Shown here in pieces: positions 17,196 through 26,184 of a stretch of 64,000 nt of DNA; within the stretch, counting starts at the first letter, position 1, and every line of letters starts with the position of its first letter. The notes beneath the pieces are model-generated. The model was not told the DNA's origin. It made no database searches and worked only from the letters and a program-made list of their open reading frames with translations. Source of the DNA: Fodinicurvata sediminis DSM 21159. Its GTDB lineage: Bacteria > Pseudomonadota > Alphaproteobacteria > Kiloniellales > DSM-21159. The stretch spans positions 186,001-250,000 of the forward strand of contig NZ_ATVH01000016.1 in the NCBI RefSeq assembly GCF_000420625.1, given 5' to 3'. The translations under genes were made by a program, and so were the position numbers.

Positions 17196-17423
17196 ATGAA
17201 GAAGATCGTTCTGGCCCTCACAGCCGTTGCTGGTCTGACCCTCGCAGGGTGCTCCGGCATGTCCACGACCGAACAGCGCACCTTGAGCGGCGGCGCGGCT
17301 GGTGCGGCCGGCGGTGCTGCCCTTGGCGCGATTACCGGCGGTAGTGCCACCACGGGCGCCTTGTTGGGCGGCGCACTGGGCGCTGGTGGCGGTTACCTCT
17401 ATGACCAGGCTGAAGAAGACTGA
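17196..17423 (+). CDS. glycine-zipper lipoprotein
   Basis: A 75-residue exported lipoprotein. The lipobox LTLAGC puts the acylated cysteine near residue 18, after a short signal peptide (MKKIVLALTAVAG). The mature part is almost wholly glycine zipper (GGAAGAAGGAALGAITGG..GALLGGALGAGGGYLYDQ), as in the OsmB/YMGG family of small envelope proteins. The ATG at 17196 has GAAGGAG at proper spacing; an earlier in-frame ATG is not credible. A strong terminator follows, so it is monocistronic. Its role is unknown, but such proteins often accompany envelope stress. Confidence 0.85.
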   Translation: MKKIVLALTAVAGLTLAGCSGMSTTEQRTLSGGAAGAAGGAALGAITGGSATTGALLGGALGAGGGYLYDQAEED

Positions 17424-17448
17424 GCCTGCCCCCTCAGTCTCTTCCATG

Positions 17449-17482
17449 AACCGGGAAGCCATATGGCTTCCCGGTTTTTTTT
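17449..17482 (+). terminator. intrinsic terminator of the glycine-zipper lipoprotein gene
   Basis: A 12-base-pair perfect stem (17449-17460 with 17465-17476) with loop ATAT, followed by an uninterrupted T-run to 17482. It lies 26 bases after the stop codon. Confidence 0.92.
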
Positions 17483-17497
17483 ACGTCTCCGAACGGG

Positions 17498-19729
17498 TCA
17501 GGCTTGCTGTTGCCCGGTGGGTGATGCGGGCTCCCTGGGTGTTTCCAGCGGCGCTGTGGAGGCAAAACGCTTCTGCCAGAAGAAAAGGATCAGCCCTATG
17601 GAGATTCCGAGGATATCGGTGACCGTGCCACCCGAAATCATGGAGATCGCGCCAATCAGCAAGGGCACCCGCACATAGGTCTTAGCATGGCCGAAGTACC
17701 AGGCTTGTACGGCCGAGGCCAACAGGAAGATGCCGATCAAGGCCGTTACCATGTTCTGGGCAATCGTCTGAGCGTCTGCCTGCAGCAGCAGTCCTGGTGC
17801 ATAGAAGAACATGTAGGGCACGATGAAAGCCGCCAGGCCGAACTTGAAGGCTGTGACGGAGGTTCGCATGGGATCAGAACCGGCGATCGCGGCGCCTGCA
17901 TAGGCCGCCAGCGCAACCGGTGGAGTGATGGCCGAGATGACCGCGTAGTAGAATACGAAGAAGTGCGCGGTCAGTGGATCGATTCCAAGGCGGATGAGGC
18001 CAGGGGCGATGACAGAGGCCGCCACGGCATAGGCGGCCGTGGTGGGCATGCCCATGCCCAGGATGATGGAGATCACCATCGCAAAGCCCAGGGCGAGAAG
18101 CTGGCTGGTATCTGCCAACTGCAGCAGCATGGATGAGAAACGCAGGCCGACCCCGGTCAACCCGATCACACCGACGATGATACCGGCGCAGGCGCAGACC
18201 GCAATCAACTGGATGGCCATCCGCGAGGCCCGGTTGAGCGCATTGATCGTGCGAATCGGTCCCATACGGTGGGTCGTCAGCCAACTGACCACCACAGCCG
18301 CGATCAATGACATGGTTCCTGCCCGGATGACGGAGTAGCCCGACAACAACGTATAGATCAGGATGATGATGGGGATGAAGAGGAAGATCTTCTTCAGAAT
18401 TTCGTTCAGCCGCGGCAGAGCTGATGAGGGGAGGCCTTTCATCCCCAGTTTTTGCGCCTCGAAATCCACCATCAGGAAGACCGCTGCGAAATAGAGGATC
18501 GCAGGGATGATGGCCGACATCATCAATTCCGTGTACTTGATACCGGTGATTTCAGCCATGATGAAGGCACCGGCCCCCATGATCGGAGGCATGATCTGCC
18601 CTCCGGTGGAGGAGGCGGCCTCGATCGAGGCTGCGGACTGTGAGCGATATCCGACCTTCTTCATCAATGGAATGGTCAGTGATCCCGTGGCCACCACGTT
18701 GCCTGCCGAGGTGCCGTTGATCATGCCCATTAGTCCACTGGAGAAGACCGCCACCTTGGCCGGTCCACCCCTTGTGCGTCCGGCGATGGCGAAGGCAAAG
18801 TTCACGAAGTACTCGCCAACCCGGGACTCCTGCAGAAAAGCGGCGAAGATGATGAAAAGAATGATGTAGGTCGAGGAAACGGCGACAGTGGGCCCCAGGA
18901 TGCCGTTGTCCGTGTAGATATAGGTAAAGAAGCGCGAGGCTCGATAGCCGCTGTGTTCGAGAATTCCCGGCAGGTATGGGCCGAGGAAGGAATAGGAGAT
19001 GAAAACAAGCGCAATGATGATAAGCGGCAGTCCCGCCACACGCCGGGTCAATTCCATGATCAGGATGATGCCGGTCAACGACATCCAGAAATCCGGTGGT
19101 GTGGGCATGACACCCGCCCGCGACTGCAGGGCCGCCAGATTGATCAGCAGGTAGACACAGACCAGAACGCTGCAGGTCGCGAGGATTACGTCATACCAGC
19201 CGAAATACTGCGCCTGCGGCTTGAACAGCCAACTGCTGATGATCGCGATGATCGCCGCAGCGAAAGTGCCGATGCTGGCATATTCCCAGACCCAGGGTGG
19301 CGGGGCCATCTGTCCCTGCACCAGCACGATATGAGCCGCGTAGGCGGACAGGACGACAGCCATCAGAGTCAGAAGAGCGGCGATGGCACCTGGCAGGATT
19401 TCAATCCTGGACGGAGACCACCCGATGTTGCCACCGGTTTCCGTGTCCTGGAACTTGCGTGCGGCCATCAGAATGAAACCGATCACAAGGGCGCCCGCGA
19501 TATGGGTAATCCGGAAGGACCAGGTCTCCATCGGAAACATATTGAGCGTGATCAGGTGAAAAGCGGCATAGCCGACACAGGCGGCAAAGATGAACCAGCC
19601 CCGCCAGCTTTTCAGGTCGCGCTCATTGGCAACCACAACTTCCTCGTCGATCTTCTCGACGTTGAGCGTTTCCACCACGTCCGACGGAGCGGAGCTTTCC
19701 GTTTGGAGCTGATTGTCTTCCCGGGCCAT
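17498..19729 (-). CDS. TRAP transporter fused permease (DctQM), TAXI type
   Basis: Inner-membrane permease of 743 residues that combines the small four-helix Q part (roughly residues 40-220) and the large M part of a TRAP transporter, as is normal for TAXI systems. The M part shows TVAVSSTYIILFIIFAAF, KVAVFSSGLMGMINGTSAGNVVATGSLTIPLMK, the GGQIMPPIMGAGAFIMAEITG signature and a later ITPPVALAAYAGAAIAG. Transport is driven by an ion gradient. It is downstream of its binding-protein gene, from which a terminator-like hairpin separates it. The C-terminus ends in a Pro-rich tail. Confidence 0.92.
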   Translation of the reverse strand: MAREDNQLQTESSAPSDVVETLNVEKIDEEVVVANERDLKSWRGWFIFAACVGYAAFHLITLNMFPMETWSFRITHIAGALVIGFILMAARKFQDTETGGNIGWSPSRIEILPGAIAALLTLMAVVLSAYAAHIVLVQGQMAPPPWVWEYASIGTFAAAIIAIISSWLFKPQAQYFGWYDVILATCSVLVCVYLLINLAALQSRAGVMPTPPDFWMSLTGIILIMELTRRVAGLPLIIIALVFISYSFLGPYLPGILEHSGYRASRFFTYIYTDNGILGPTVAVSSTYIILFIIFAAFLQESRVGEYFVNFAFAIAGRTRGGPAKVAVFSSGLMGMINGTSAGNVVATGSLTIPLMKKVGYRSQSAASIEAASSTGGQIMPPIMGAGAFIMAEITGIKYTELMMSAIIPAILYFAAVFLMVDFEAQKLGMKGLPSSALPRLNEILKKIFLFIPIIILIYTLLSGYSVIRAGTMSLIAAVVVSWLTTHRMGPIRTINALNRASRMAIQLIAVCACAGIIVGVIGLTGVGLRFSSMLLQLADTSQLLALGFAMVISIILGMGMPTTAAYAVAASVIAPGLIRLGIDPLTAHFFVFYYAVISAITPPVALAAYAGAAIAGSDPMRTSVTAFKFGLAAFIVPYMFFYAPGLLLQADAQTIAQNMVTALIGIFLLASAVQAWYFGHAKTYVRVPLLIGAISMISGGTVTDILGISIGLILFFWQKRFASTAPLETPREPASPTGQQQA

Positions 19730-19802
19730 CTTGATCTTGTTCCAGTATAGCGGCGGATGCGGATTTCTGGAATTTGAACACTTCCAGACTGGAATAAAGA
19801 AA

Positions 19803-19830
19803 CCAGCCGGAAGCCTTGGCTTCCGGCTGG
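19803..19830 (-). terminator. terminator or attenuator between TAXI binding protein and permease
   Basis: A 13-base-pair inverted repeat (19803-19815 with 19818-19830) has a minimal loop. On the minus strand it is followed by TTTCTTTATT. It lies directly after the binding-protein stop, so most transcripts would end here and fewer would reach the permease gene. Confidence 0.8.
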
Positions 19831-19840
19831 TCGAAAAAGT

Positions 19841-20839
19841 TTACTTCATTTCTGGTGGAATGAGATCCTCGTCGATCTCGTAGCCCTTTTCCTGGAAGTA
19901 CTTCACGGCACCCGGATGGAAGAACATGAAGCTGTTCTTGTCATAATGCTCGGGCAGGGTCTCGGCTGATGCCTTGTGGACCTCCATCATGCGGTCGTTG
20001 TTGTCGAGCACAACCTTCATGATCTCGTAGCCCAGGCTTTCCGGGATGGACTTGTTCGCAATGGCGAAGTTCCACATGGCGACTGTGTCCTGGTCTTCAG
20101 GTACGGCGTCGTAGGTGTCGCCCGGAATGGTGAAGGGGGCCAGCGAGGGGTTCTCGTCCAGAAGGGTCTGAATCTCATCGTCAGTGAAGGCGAAGATGTT
20201 CACGTCGCGCTGTGCGGCCACTTCGCTGAAGGCTGCGATCGGGACCCCGGCGCCAAAGGCGAAGGCGTCGATCAGACCGTCCTGCAACTGGCTGCCCAGA
20301 TCGCTGGCGCCGCCATACTGCGGCTCGAAATCAACGCCGAGCTGCTCGAGGAAGCGCGGAAAGTAGGTGCCCGGCGTACCGCCACGCGGTCCCACGCCAA
20401 CGGTCTTGCCGTTCAGGTCCTCGACCGAGTCAATGTCGGAATCGGCAAGAGCGATGATCTGGAACGGCGTTTGGTACATCGGGAAGAGGGCGCGGACGTC
20501 GCGCATCTCGACACCCGGAGCAATCTCATTCTCGCCGACCCAGGCGTCATAGCCCGGTCCCATGGTGGTCATGCCGAACTCCAGGTCACCGGCGTTGACC
20601 AGGGCCATGTTCTGCACAGGACCACCGGTGGCCTCCGTTGCGGTGGTGATGTCCAGTGATTCCTGCACGAGGTCGGCCCAGCCGGCCCCGTAGATGAAAT
20701 AGGTGCCGCCCTGGCTGGCGGTGCCGACGGTTACGGAGTCCGGCCAGTCATCCTGAGCGACGGCGCTCGTCGCCATGGCACCGGCCATGGCAAGCGCCGC
20801 GCTGGCGGTTCCCAATTTTGTAATCCAAGAGAATGTCAT
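19841..20839 (-). CDS. TAXI family TRAP transporter solute-binding protein
   Basis: Periplasmic protein of 332 residues that delivers a carboxylate or similar solute to the fused TRAP permease. The signal peptide (about residues 1-28, Ala-rich, ending AVAQDD) leads to VTVGTASQGGTYFIYGAGWADL, the TAXI-family signature. Other family segments are TEATGGPVQNMALVNAGDLEFG, GKTVGVGPRGGTPGTYFPRF and SLGYEIMKVVLDN. The ATG at 20839 has GGGAGG eleven bases upstream and starts a proper signal peptide; the longer open frame does not. A hairpin follows the stop. Confidence 0.92.
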   Translation of the reverse strand: MTFSWITKLGTASAALAMAGAMATSAVAQDDWPDSVTVGTASQGGTYFIYGAGWADLVQESLDITTATEATGGPVQNMALVNAGDLEFGMTTMGPGYDAWVGENEIAPGVEMRDVRALFPMYQTPFQIIALADSDIDSVEDLNGKTVGVGPRGGTPGTYFPRFLEQLGVDFEPQYGGASDLGSQLQDGLIDAFAFGAGVPIAAFSEVAAQRDVNIFAFTDDEIQTLLDENPSLAPFTIPGDTYDAVPEDQDTVAMWNFAIANKSIPESLGYEIMKVVLDNNDRMMEVHKASAETLPEHYDKNSFMFFHPGAVKYFQEKGYEIDEDLIPPEMK

Positions 20840-21277
20840 GTCTTTGGTTCCTCCCTTATTCGAACCAGTGTATGCGGGTCCAACACGGCCCGGACCGGCG
20901 GCAGGAAGTGGTTCGATTGCAAAGGGATTCTGGAGACTTTTCTCGAGAGCGGACACTGCTGGACGCTACGAGTGCCTTTGTGGCCCGAGCCGGGCGATTC
21001 TGGCAGGCCAGCCAGCTAAACTCCCTGTTGCAACCGGTCTTGCTGCCGGTAAGCCTTGGTACCCAGATATGACAAAAACATACAGTTGTACGCAGGGAAA
21101 GCAAACTAAAGTTATTGTCACACGACGCCATCCAGTTTGCTCGCAAAGTTTGGGAAATATGGCTCTGGCTGCCTGTCGTGTTTCTCATGAACTCTGGAAA
21201 AGCGTGCTTGCCGGCTTTTCGCGTCCAGGCTTATAGGATATTCCGGGCTGGGGAAGTCATCGGGAGTCGTCAAAGCT
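20840..21277. other. intergenic region between divergent TAXI transporter and mipZ
   Basis: No gene is supported. The part from 21060 to 21140 is lower in GC and probably holds the promoters for both directions. I could not place -35 and -10 boxes convincingly. Confidence 0.4.
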
Positions 21278-22123
21278 GTGAGCAGTGTTACCGCAAACCC
21301 ATCCGTCAACCTTTCGGCCGATGTATCCAAGGCGCGCTATATCGTGCTGGGCAATGAGAAGGGCGGTTCGGGCAAGTCGACCACCGCCATGCATTTGGCC
21401 GTGGCTTTGATTCATGCCGGCCGCAAGGTGGGCATCATCGATCTGGATGCGCGCCAGGGAACCCTGTCCCGCTATGTCGAGAACCGGGCTGCTTTCGTGG
21501 AGTCCGAAGGGTTGCCGCTTGAAGTGCCACCGCTTGAGAAGGTGCTGGGCTCGACCCTGGACCGTCGCGAGGAAGCCCGGGCAGATGAGGAAGAGCGGCT
21601 GAATGCCGCAGTGGAGCGCCTTCAGGACTGTGATTGCCTGGTCATCGATACTCCGGGCAGTGATTCGCACCTTTCGCGCCTGGGGCACATCCTGGCGGAT
21701 ATCCTGATCAGCCCACTCAATGACAGCTTTATCGACCTGGATCTGTTGGCACGACTGGATGCGCAGGGGCGCAAGATTCTGGGGCCCAGCATCTACAGCC
21801 AGATGGTCTGGGAACAGCGCCAGAAGCGTGCGCGCCAGGGTGGGCGGCCGGTGGACTGGGTGGTTATGCGCAACCGCCTGTCCCATCTGGATGCGCGCAA
21901 CAAACAGCGAATTGGCCAGCTGTTGGACGAGCTGTCGCAGCGCATCGGTTTTCGCCTGGCGCCCGGGTTCGGTGAGCGTGTCATCTTTCGCGAACTCTTC
22001 CCCCAGGGATTGACCTTGTTGGACCTGCGGGAAACCCACAGCAGCCTGACCATGAGCCATGTGGCGGCGCGCCAGGAAGTTCGCGAACTCTTGCGCACCA
22101 TCGGTGTAACCCAGGAGAGTTGA
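21278..22123 (+). CDS. mipZ: MipZ-type ParA ATPase, division-plane positioning
   Basis: ATPase of 281 residues that, in Caulobacter, forms gradients from the ParB-marked poles and keeps FtsZ at mid-cell. The deviant Walker A is NEKGGSGKSTTAMHL near residue 26, followed by IIDLDARQGTLSRYVENR near 52 and Walker B-like CLVIDTPGSDSHLSRLGH near 118. The middle segment PVDWVVMRNRLSHLDARNKQRI matches MipZ rather than chromosome-partition ParA. It starts with GTG. The VWA and J-domain genes downstream run in the same direction and are probably co-transcribed. Confidence 0.92.
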   Translation: MSSVTANPSVNLSADVSKARYIVLGNEKGGSGKSTTAMHLAVALIHAGRKVGIIDLDARQGTLSRYVENRAAFVESEGLPLEVPPLEKVLGSTLDRREEARADEEERLNAAVERLQDCDCLVIDTPGSDSHLSRLGHILADILISPLNDSFIDLDLLARLDAQGRKILGPSIYSQMVWEQRQKRARQGGRPVDWVVMRNRLSHLDARNKQRIGQLLDELSQRIGFRLAPGFGERVIFRELFPQGLTLLDLRETHSSLTMSHVAARQEVRELLRTIGVTQES

Positions 22124-22208
22124 TCCGGCTTGATTTCCTGTGGCGCCGAATTGATCTAAATGATCAAGATGGAAATGCAGGTCATCGTGGAACAGCAAGC
22201 AGGATCTC

Positions 22209-22973
22209 ATGGCAGATAAGGGCGCAGGTAAGGGCAACGTCACGAAACAGGGCGAAAGCACGCCTGACCGCAACCGGGAGGTCGATGATTTCCTTCGGAA
22301 AGTCAGGGACTTGCCGGCCCAGGGAAAGGGTGCGGCCGGAGGTCAGCGAGGTCGGTTGATCTTTTCGCTGGATGCAACAGCCAGCCGTCAGCCCACCTGG
22401 GACCAGGCCATGGACCAGCAGGCCGAGATGTTCAGCCAGGCCGGCAGTCTGGGAGGGCTGGATGTCCAACTGGCGTTCTACCGTGGTTTCGGGGAATGCA
22501 AGGCCAGCCGTTGGCACTCCGAGCCTGCCAGCCTGCTGAAAGCCATGACCGCCGTGCAGTGCATAGCTGGCCGTACGCAGATCGCCCGCTTGTTGCGTCA
22601 TGCACGTAGCGAGAATGCGAAGAAGAAGGTCTCCGCTCTGGTCTTCATTGGCGATTGTGTCGAGGAAGACGTGGACGAACTGGGACATCTGGCCGGCGAA
22701 CTGAAACTCGTCGGTGTGCCCTGTTTCCTGTTTCAGGAAGGACACGATCCCACGGCCACCCAGGCATTCTCCCAGATCGCAAAGCTTTCGGGCGGTGCTC
22801 ACTGCCGTTTCGATGCAGGATCCGCCCGCCAGCTCAAGGACCTGCTGGGTGCCGTGGCGGTCTATGCCAGCGGGGGCATGAAGGCTCTGTCGGATCGTTC
22901 CCGGCAGCAGGGTGGTGCGGCACGGCAACTTCATGAGCGTTTGCGTCTGGCCGATCACAGCCGCGAGTCGTGA
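22209..22973 (+). CDS. VWA-like domain protein
   Basis: A soluble protein of 254 residues with one von Willebrand A-like domain (about residues 45-230). The first strand and metal site read RLIFSLDATASRQPTWDQA (a DxTxS variant of the MIDAS motif). KKKVSALVFIGDCVEEDVDEL near 138 holds the later aspartate-bearing strand, and PCFLFQEGHDPTATQAFSQIAKLSGGAHCRFD completes the fold. The N-terminal 40 residues are basic and probably disordered. It overlaps the J-domain gene by four bases and follows mipZ by 85 bases. Its role is unknown; the neighbours suggest a protein-assembly or division-linked function. Confidence 0.8.
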   Translation: MADKGAGKGNVTKQGESTPDRNREVDDFLRKVRDLPAQGKGAAGGQRGRLIFSLDATASRQPTWDQAMDQQAEMFSQAGSLGGLDVQLAFYRGFGECKASRWHSEPASLLKAMTAVQCIAGRTQIARLLRHARSENAKKKVSALVFIGDCVEEDVDELGHLAGELKLVGVPCFLFQEGHDPTATQAFSQIAKLSGGAHCRFDAGSARQLKDLLGAVAVYASGGMKALSDRSRQQGGAARQLHERLRLADHSRES

Positions 22974-23707
22974 TGCTGGGCTGGGTCATTCTGATTGTCT
23001 GCGGTCTTGCGGGGGGCTACCTCCTGCTGCGCTGGTTCGTGAATGCCTCACCCGGGCGCGTGAAAACGGCACTTCTGTGGACGGCCGCTCTGATCGGCAC
23101 GGGCCTGATGCTGTTCGCCCTCTGGGGTGGATTGCGCCAGTTGATTGCCCTGGCACTTCCTTTCCTGATGCCCCTGCTGTTCCGCCTGCCTAGCTTGCTG
23201 CGTCGCATGAAGTGGCCGGGCGGTGGGCAGGGCCCCGGCCAGGTCTCGACAGTCGAGACACGCTTCCTGCGCATGACTCTGGATCATGACACGGGAAGCA
23301 TGGATGGCGTTGTACGCGAGGGAGAGTACCGGCCCCAGCGCCTGTCCGAAATGAGCCATCAGGATCTCATTGCCTTCTGGGAAGAGGTCCGCATAGCGGA
23401 TGAGGAATCAACGGCCGTCCTGGAAAGCTACCTGGACCGTGTCCTGGGTGAGGATTGGCGAAACCAAAAACGCGGGCGGGCCGCTGGCGAGGACCAGTCG
23501 CATCCTTCGAATGGCTCGGAAATGTCACTGGAGGAGGCCTGGCGTATCCTGGAGCTTGACCCTGGTGCCGACGAGACGCAGGTGCGCGCGGCTCATCGCC
23601 GTTTAATGCAGAAATTTCATCCGGATGCAGAGGGATCAAACTACCTGGCCAGCAAGATCAACCAGGCAAAGGATGTGCTGCTGAAGCATCTCAGGGGCAA
23701 AGCTTGA
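22970..23707 (+). CDS. membrane-anchored J-domain protein
   Basis: A 245-residue co-chaperone with two or three N-terminal membrane helices (residues 4-75) and a C-terminal J domain (residues ~182-245). The HPD motif is intact in LMQKFHPDAEGSNYLASKINQAKD, so it should stimulate a DnaK-type ATPase at the membrane. The central part (RFLRMTLDHDTGSMDGVVREG, SHQDLIAFWEEV) is a conserved linker also seen in other alphaproteobacterial DnaJ-like membrane proteins. Translation is coupled to the VWA gene by a four-base overlap. Confidence 0.85.
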   Translation: MMLGWVILIVCGLAGGYLLLRWFVNASPGRVKTALLWTAALIGTGLMLFALWGGLRQLIALALPFLMPLLFRLPSLLRRMKWPGGGQGPGQVSTVETRFLRMTLDHDTGSMDGVVREGEYRPQRLSEMSHQDLIAFWEEVRIADEESTAVLESYLDRVLGEDWRNQKRGRAAGEDQSHPSNGSEMSLEEAWRILELDPGADETQVRAAHRRLMQKFHPDAEGSNYLASKINQAKDVLLKHLRGKA

Positions 23708-23795
23708 TCTTTTCTTGAGAAAGTTGTGTGTTGAACAGTGCTCCTGCCGCCCTTTATTCAGAGCAGGTGTTGTTAGAAGAGGATCCGAGCAAGCC

Positions 23796-24686
23796 ATGCC
23801 AAAACCCATTCGCAAGGCCGTGTTTCCCGTGGGCGGTCTGGGCACGCGCTTTCTGCCGGCCACCAAGGCCCTGCCCAAGGAGATGCTGCCCGTCGTGGAC
23901 AAGCCCTTGATTCAGTATGCGCTGGAGGAGGCACGCGCTGCCGGTATCGAGGAGTTCATCTTTGTCACAGGACGCGGCAAGGCCGCCATAGAGGATCATT
24001 TCGATCATTCCTATGAGCTCGAGGAGACTCTCGAGGCGCGTGGAAAGCAGGCGAGCCTGGAGATGATTCAAGATACGGTGATGAAACCGGGCCAGGTGGC
24101 CTACATACGCCAGCAGCAACCTCTGGGTCTGGGGCATGCCGTGTGGTGTGCGCGCGCCCTTCTGGGAGATGAACCCTTTGCTGTTCTGTTGGCCGACGAT
24201 CTGGTCCAGGCGCCCAGATCCTGTCTGGCGCAGATGATCGAGGTCTACAACGAAGTTGGAGGCAATGTGGTCGCGGTGATGGACGTGCCGGAGCAGCAGA
24301 CCGACCGCTATGGCATCCTGGATGTGGTCAGCGATGACGGTCGAATTGCCGAAGCGCGCGGCCTGGTGGAGAAGCCCAAGCCGTCCGAGGCGCCCTCGAC
24401 CCTGTCGATCATCGGTCGCTATATCCTGCAGCCCCAGGTGATCGACGAGCTTTCGCACCAGGACAAGGGGGCAGGCGGCGAGATCCAGCTGACCGATGCC
24501 ATGGCGCGGACCATCGGGCCGGTGCCTTTCCATGGCCTTCGTTTCGAGGGAACACGTTTCGACTGCGGCAGCAAGGAAGGTTTCCTGGAGGCCAATATTG
24601 CCTTTGCGCTGGCCCGCGACGATCTGGGAGGTGCCATGGACGAGATCCTGCGGCGCTATCGCTCTGATGAGAGGGAAATGGCATGA
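23796..24686 (+). CDS. galU: UTP-glucose-1-phosphate uridylyltransferase
   Basis: Makes UDP-glucose from UTP and glucose-1-phosphate for envelope polysaccharides. The 296-residue protein has the nucleotidyltransferase motif [20 protein letters not shown] near residue 14, then [11 protein letters not shown], the VLLADDLV metal site and [11 protein letters not shown] near 190. The ATG at 23796 gives the usual N-terminus [12 protein letters not shown]. It overlaps the phosphohexomutase gene by four bases, which joins two sequential steps: hexose-6-phosphate to hexose-1-phosphate to UDP-glucose. Confidence 0.93.
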   Translation: MPKPIRKAVFPVGGLGTRFLPATKALPKEMLPVVDKPLIQYALEEARAAGIEEFIFVTGRGKAAIEDHFDHSYELEETLEARGKQASLEMIQDTVMKPGQVAYIRQQQPLGLGHAVWCARALLGDEPFAVLLADDLVQAPRSCLAQMIEVYNEVGGNVVAVMDVPEQQTDRYGILDVVSDDGRIAEARGLVEKPKPSEAPSTLSIIGRYILQPQVIDELSHQDKGAGGEIQLTDAMARTIGPVPFHGLRFEGTRFDCGSKEGFLEANIAFALARDDLGGAMDEILRRYRSDEREMA

Positions 24687-26089
24687 CGGGAGAACGGTTG
24701 GCCGAGCCTTCAGGACATTCATTCAACCCCAGCATCCTGCGTGAATACGATATACGCGGCCTGGTTGGAGAGACGCTCTTCACCGAGGATGCCCGCGCTC
24801 TGGGCCGGGCTGTTGGCACGAAGGTTCGCCGCAATGGAGGCCGGCGCGTCGTTGTCTGTTATGACGGGCGCCTTTCCTCGCCCGAGCTGGAAGCGGCCCT
24901 GGTTGCCGGTGTTCTGTCCAGTGGCGTTCATGTGGACCGGATCGGGCTGGGGCCCACGCCCATGCTGTACTATGCTGTACATGCGCTGGATGCCGATGGC
25001 GGCGTCATGGTGACCGGCTCCCACAATCCTCCGGACTACAACGGCTTCAAACTGGTGATCGGAAAGCAGGCCGTCTTTGGCCAGGATATCCTGGAACTTG
25101 GCCGAATGGCTGCAGGCGGCGACTACCTGCAAGGTGAGGGAGAGGTCGAGGACCACGAACTTCTGGAAGCCTATGTCTCGCGGTTGTTGCGCGATTACGA
25201 GGGGCCGCAGAACCTCAAGGTCGCCTGGGATGCGGGCAACGGCGCAGCCGGGGTGGCCATGGAACGGCTGTGCGAACAGCTTCCGGGCGAACATATCCTG
25301 CTCAACCAGCGCATCGATGGCGCTTTTCCGGCGCATCATCCCGACCCGACGGTCGCGGACAACCTGCAGCAATTGATCGCAACAGTGCGAGATGAAGGCT
25401 GTGACCTGGGCATCGCGTTCGATGGTGATGGCGACCGTATTGGTGCTGTGGATTCCCAGGGGCGTATCCTGTGGGGGGATCAGTTGATGCTGCTGCTGTC
25501 CCGGGACGTCCTGAAGGCACAGCCGGGAGCAACGATCATAGCGGATGTGAAGGCCAGTCAGATCCTGTTTGATGGAATCGCCGCCCTGGGGGGACAGCCC
25601 CTGATGTGGAAAACCGGACATTCCCTGATCAAGGCCAAGATGCAGGAAACAGGTTCGCCCTTTGCAGGTGAGATGAGTGCCCACCTGTTCTTTGCCGATC
25701 ATTTCTATGGGCACGATGATGCGCTCTATGCTGCGGTACGCCTGTTGTCGGCACTGGAAACCTGGGGTGACAGCCTGGCCGCGTTTCGTGATTCCCTGCC
25801 ATCGGTTGTCAATACACCTGAATTGCGATTTCCCTGTGCTGATGATCGTAAGCAGGCCGTAATCCAGGAGGTCAAGGAACGCCTGGAAGAACGCGATGAT
25901 GTCGAGGTCAATGCGATTGATGGCGTACGTGTCAGCGAGGATGGCGGCTGGTGGCTGCTGCGGGCGTCGAACACCCAGGATGTCCTTGTCGCTCGCTGTG
26001 AAGCTGGCGATGAAGAAGCGTTGGAGCGTTTGAAGAAACGGCTGGCCGAACAACTTCACATCAGCGGAGTGGAAATTCCGGACAGCTAA
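24683..26089 (+). CDS. phosphomannomutase/phosphoglucomutase
   Basis: Alpha-D-phosphohexomutase of 468 residues that interconverts hexose-6- and hexose-1-phosphates. Domain 1 holds the phosphoserine loop [15 protein letters not shown] near residue 110. The magnesium loop [14 protein letters not shown] lies near 245, the sugar loop (GEMSAHLFF) near 330, and the phosphate loop [17 protein letters not shown] near 430. The start [13 protein letters not shown] is that of the AlgC/ManB branch. It is coupled to galU. Whether mannose or glucose phosphate is the main substrate cannot be told. Confidence 0.9.
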   Translation: MTGERLAEPSGHSFNPSILREYDIRGLVGETLFTEDARALGRAVGTKVRRNGGRRVVVCYDGRLSSPELEAALVAGVLSSGVHVDRIGLGPTPMLYYAVHALDADGGVMVTGSHNPPDYNGFKLVIGKQAVFGQDILELGRMAAGGDYLQGEGEVEDHELLEAYVSRLLRDYEGPQNLKVAWDAGNGAAGVAMERLCEQLPGEHILLNQRIDGAFPAHHPDPTVADNLQQLIATVRDEGCDLGIAFDGDGDRIGAVDSQGRILWGDQLMLLLSRDVLKAQPGATIIADVKASQILFDGIAALGGQPLMWKTGHSLIKAKMQETGSPFAGEMSAHLFFADHFYGHDDALYAAVRLLSALETWGDSLAAFRDSLPSVVNTPELRFPCADDRKQAVIQEVKERLEERDDVEVNAIDGVRVSEDGGWWLLRASNTQDVLVARCEAGDEEALERLKKRLAEQLHISGVEIPDS

Positions 26090-26184
26090 TTTCGCCAAAT
26101 CATATAAAAAGCTCGTTTAATGATTCCTAAACCTCTGCTTCCTAGGATTCGGGTTACGAAAACCGAGTTTTAGACGGGGAAGTC

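Noticed and set aside
24719-26098. A 459-codon minus-strand frame
   Set aside because: Antisense to the phosphohexomutase, which has all family motifs; no motif on the other strand.
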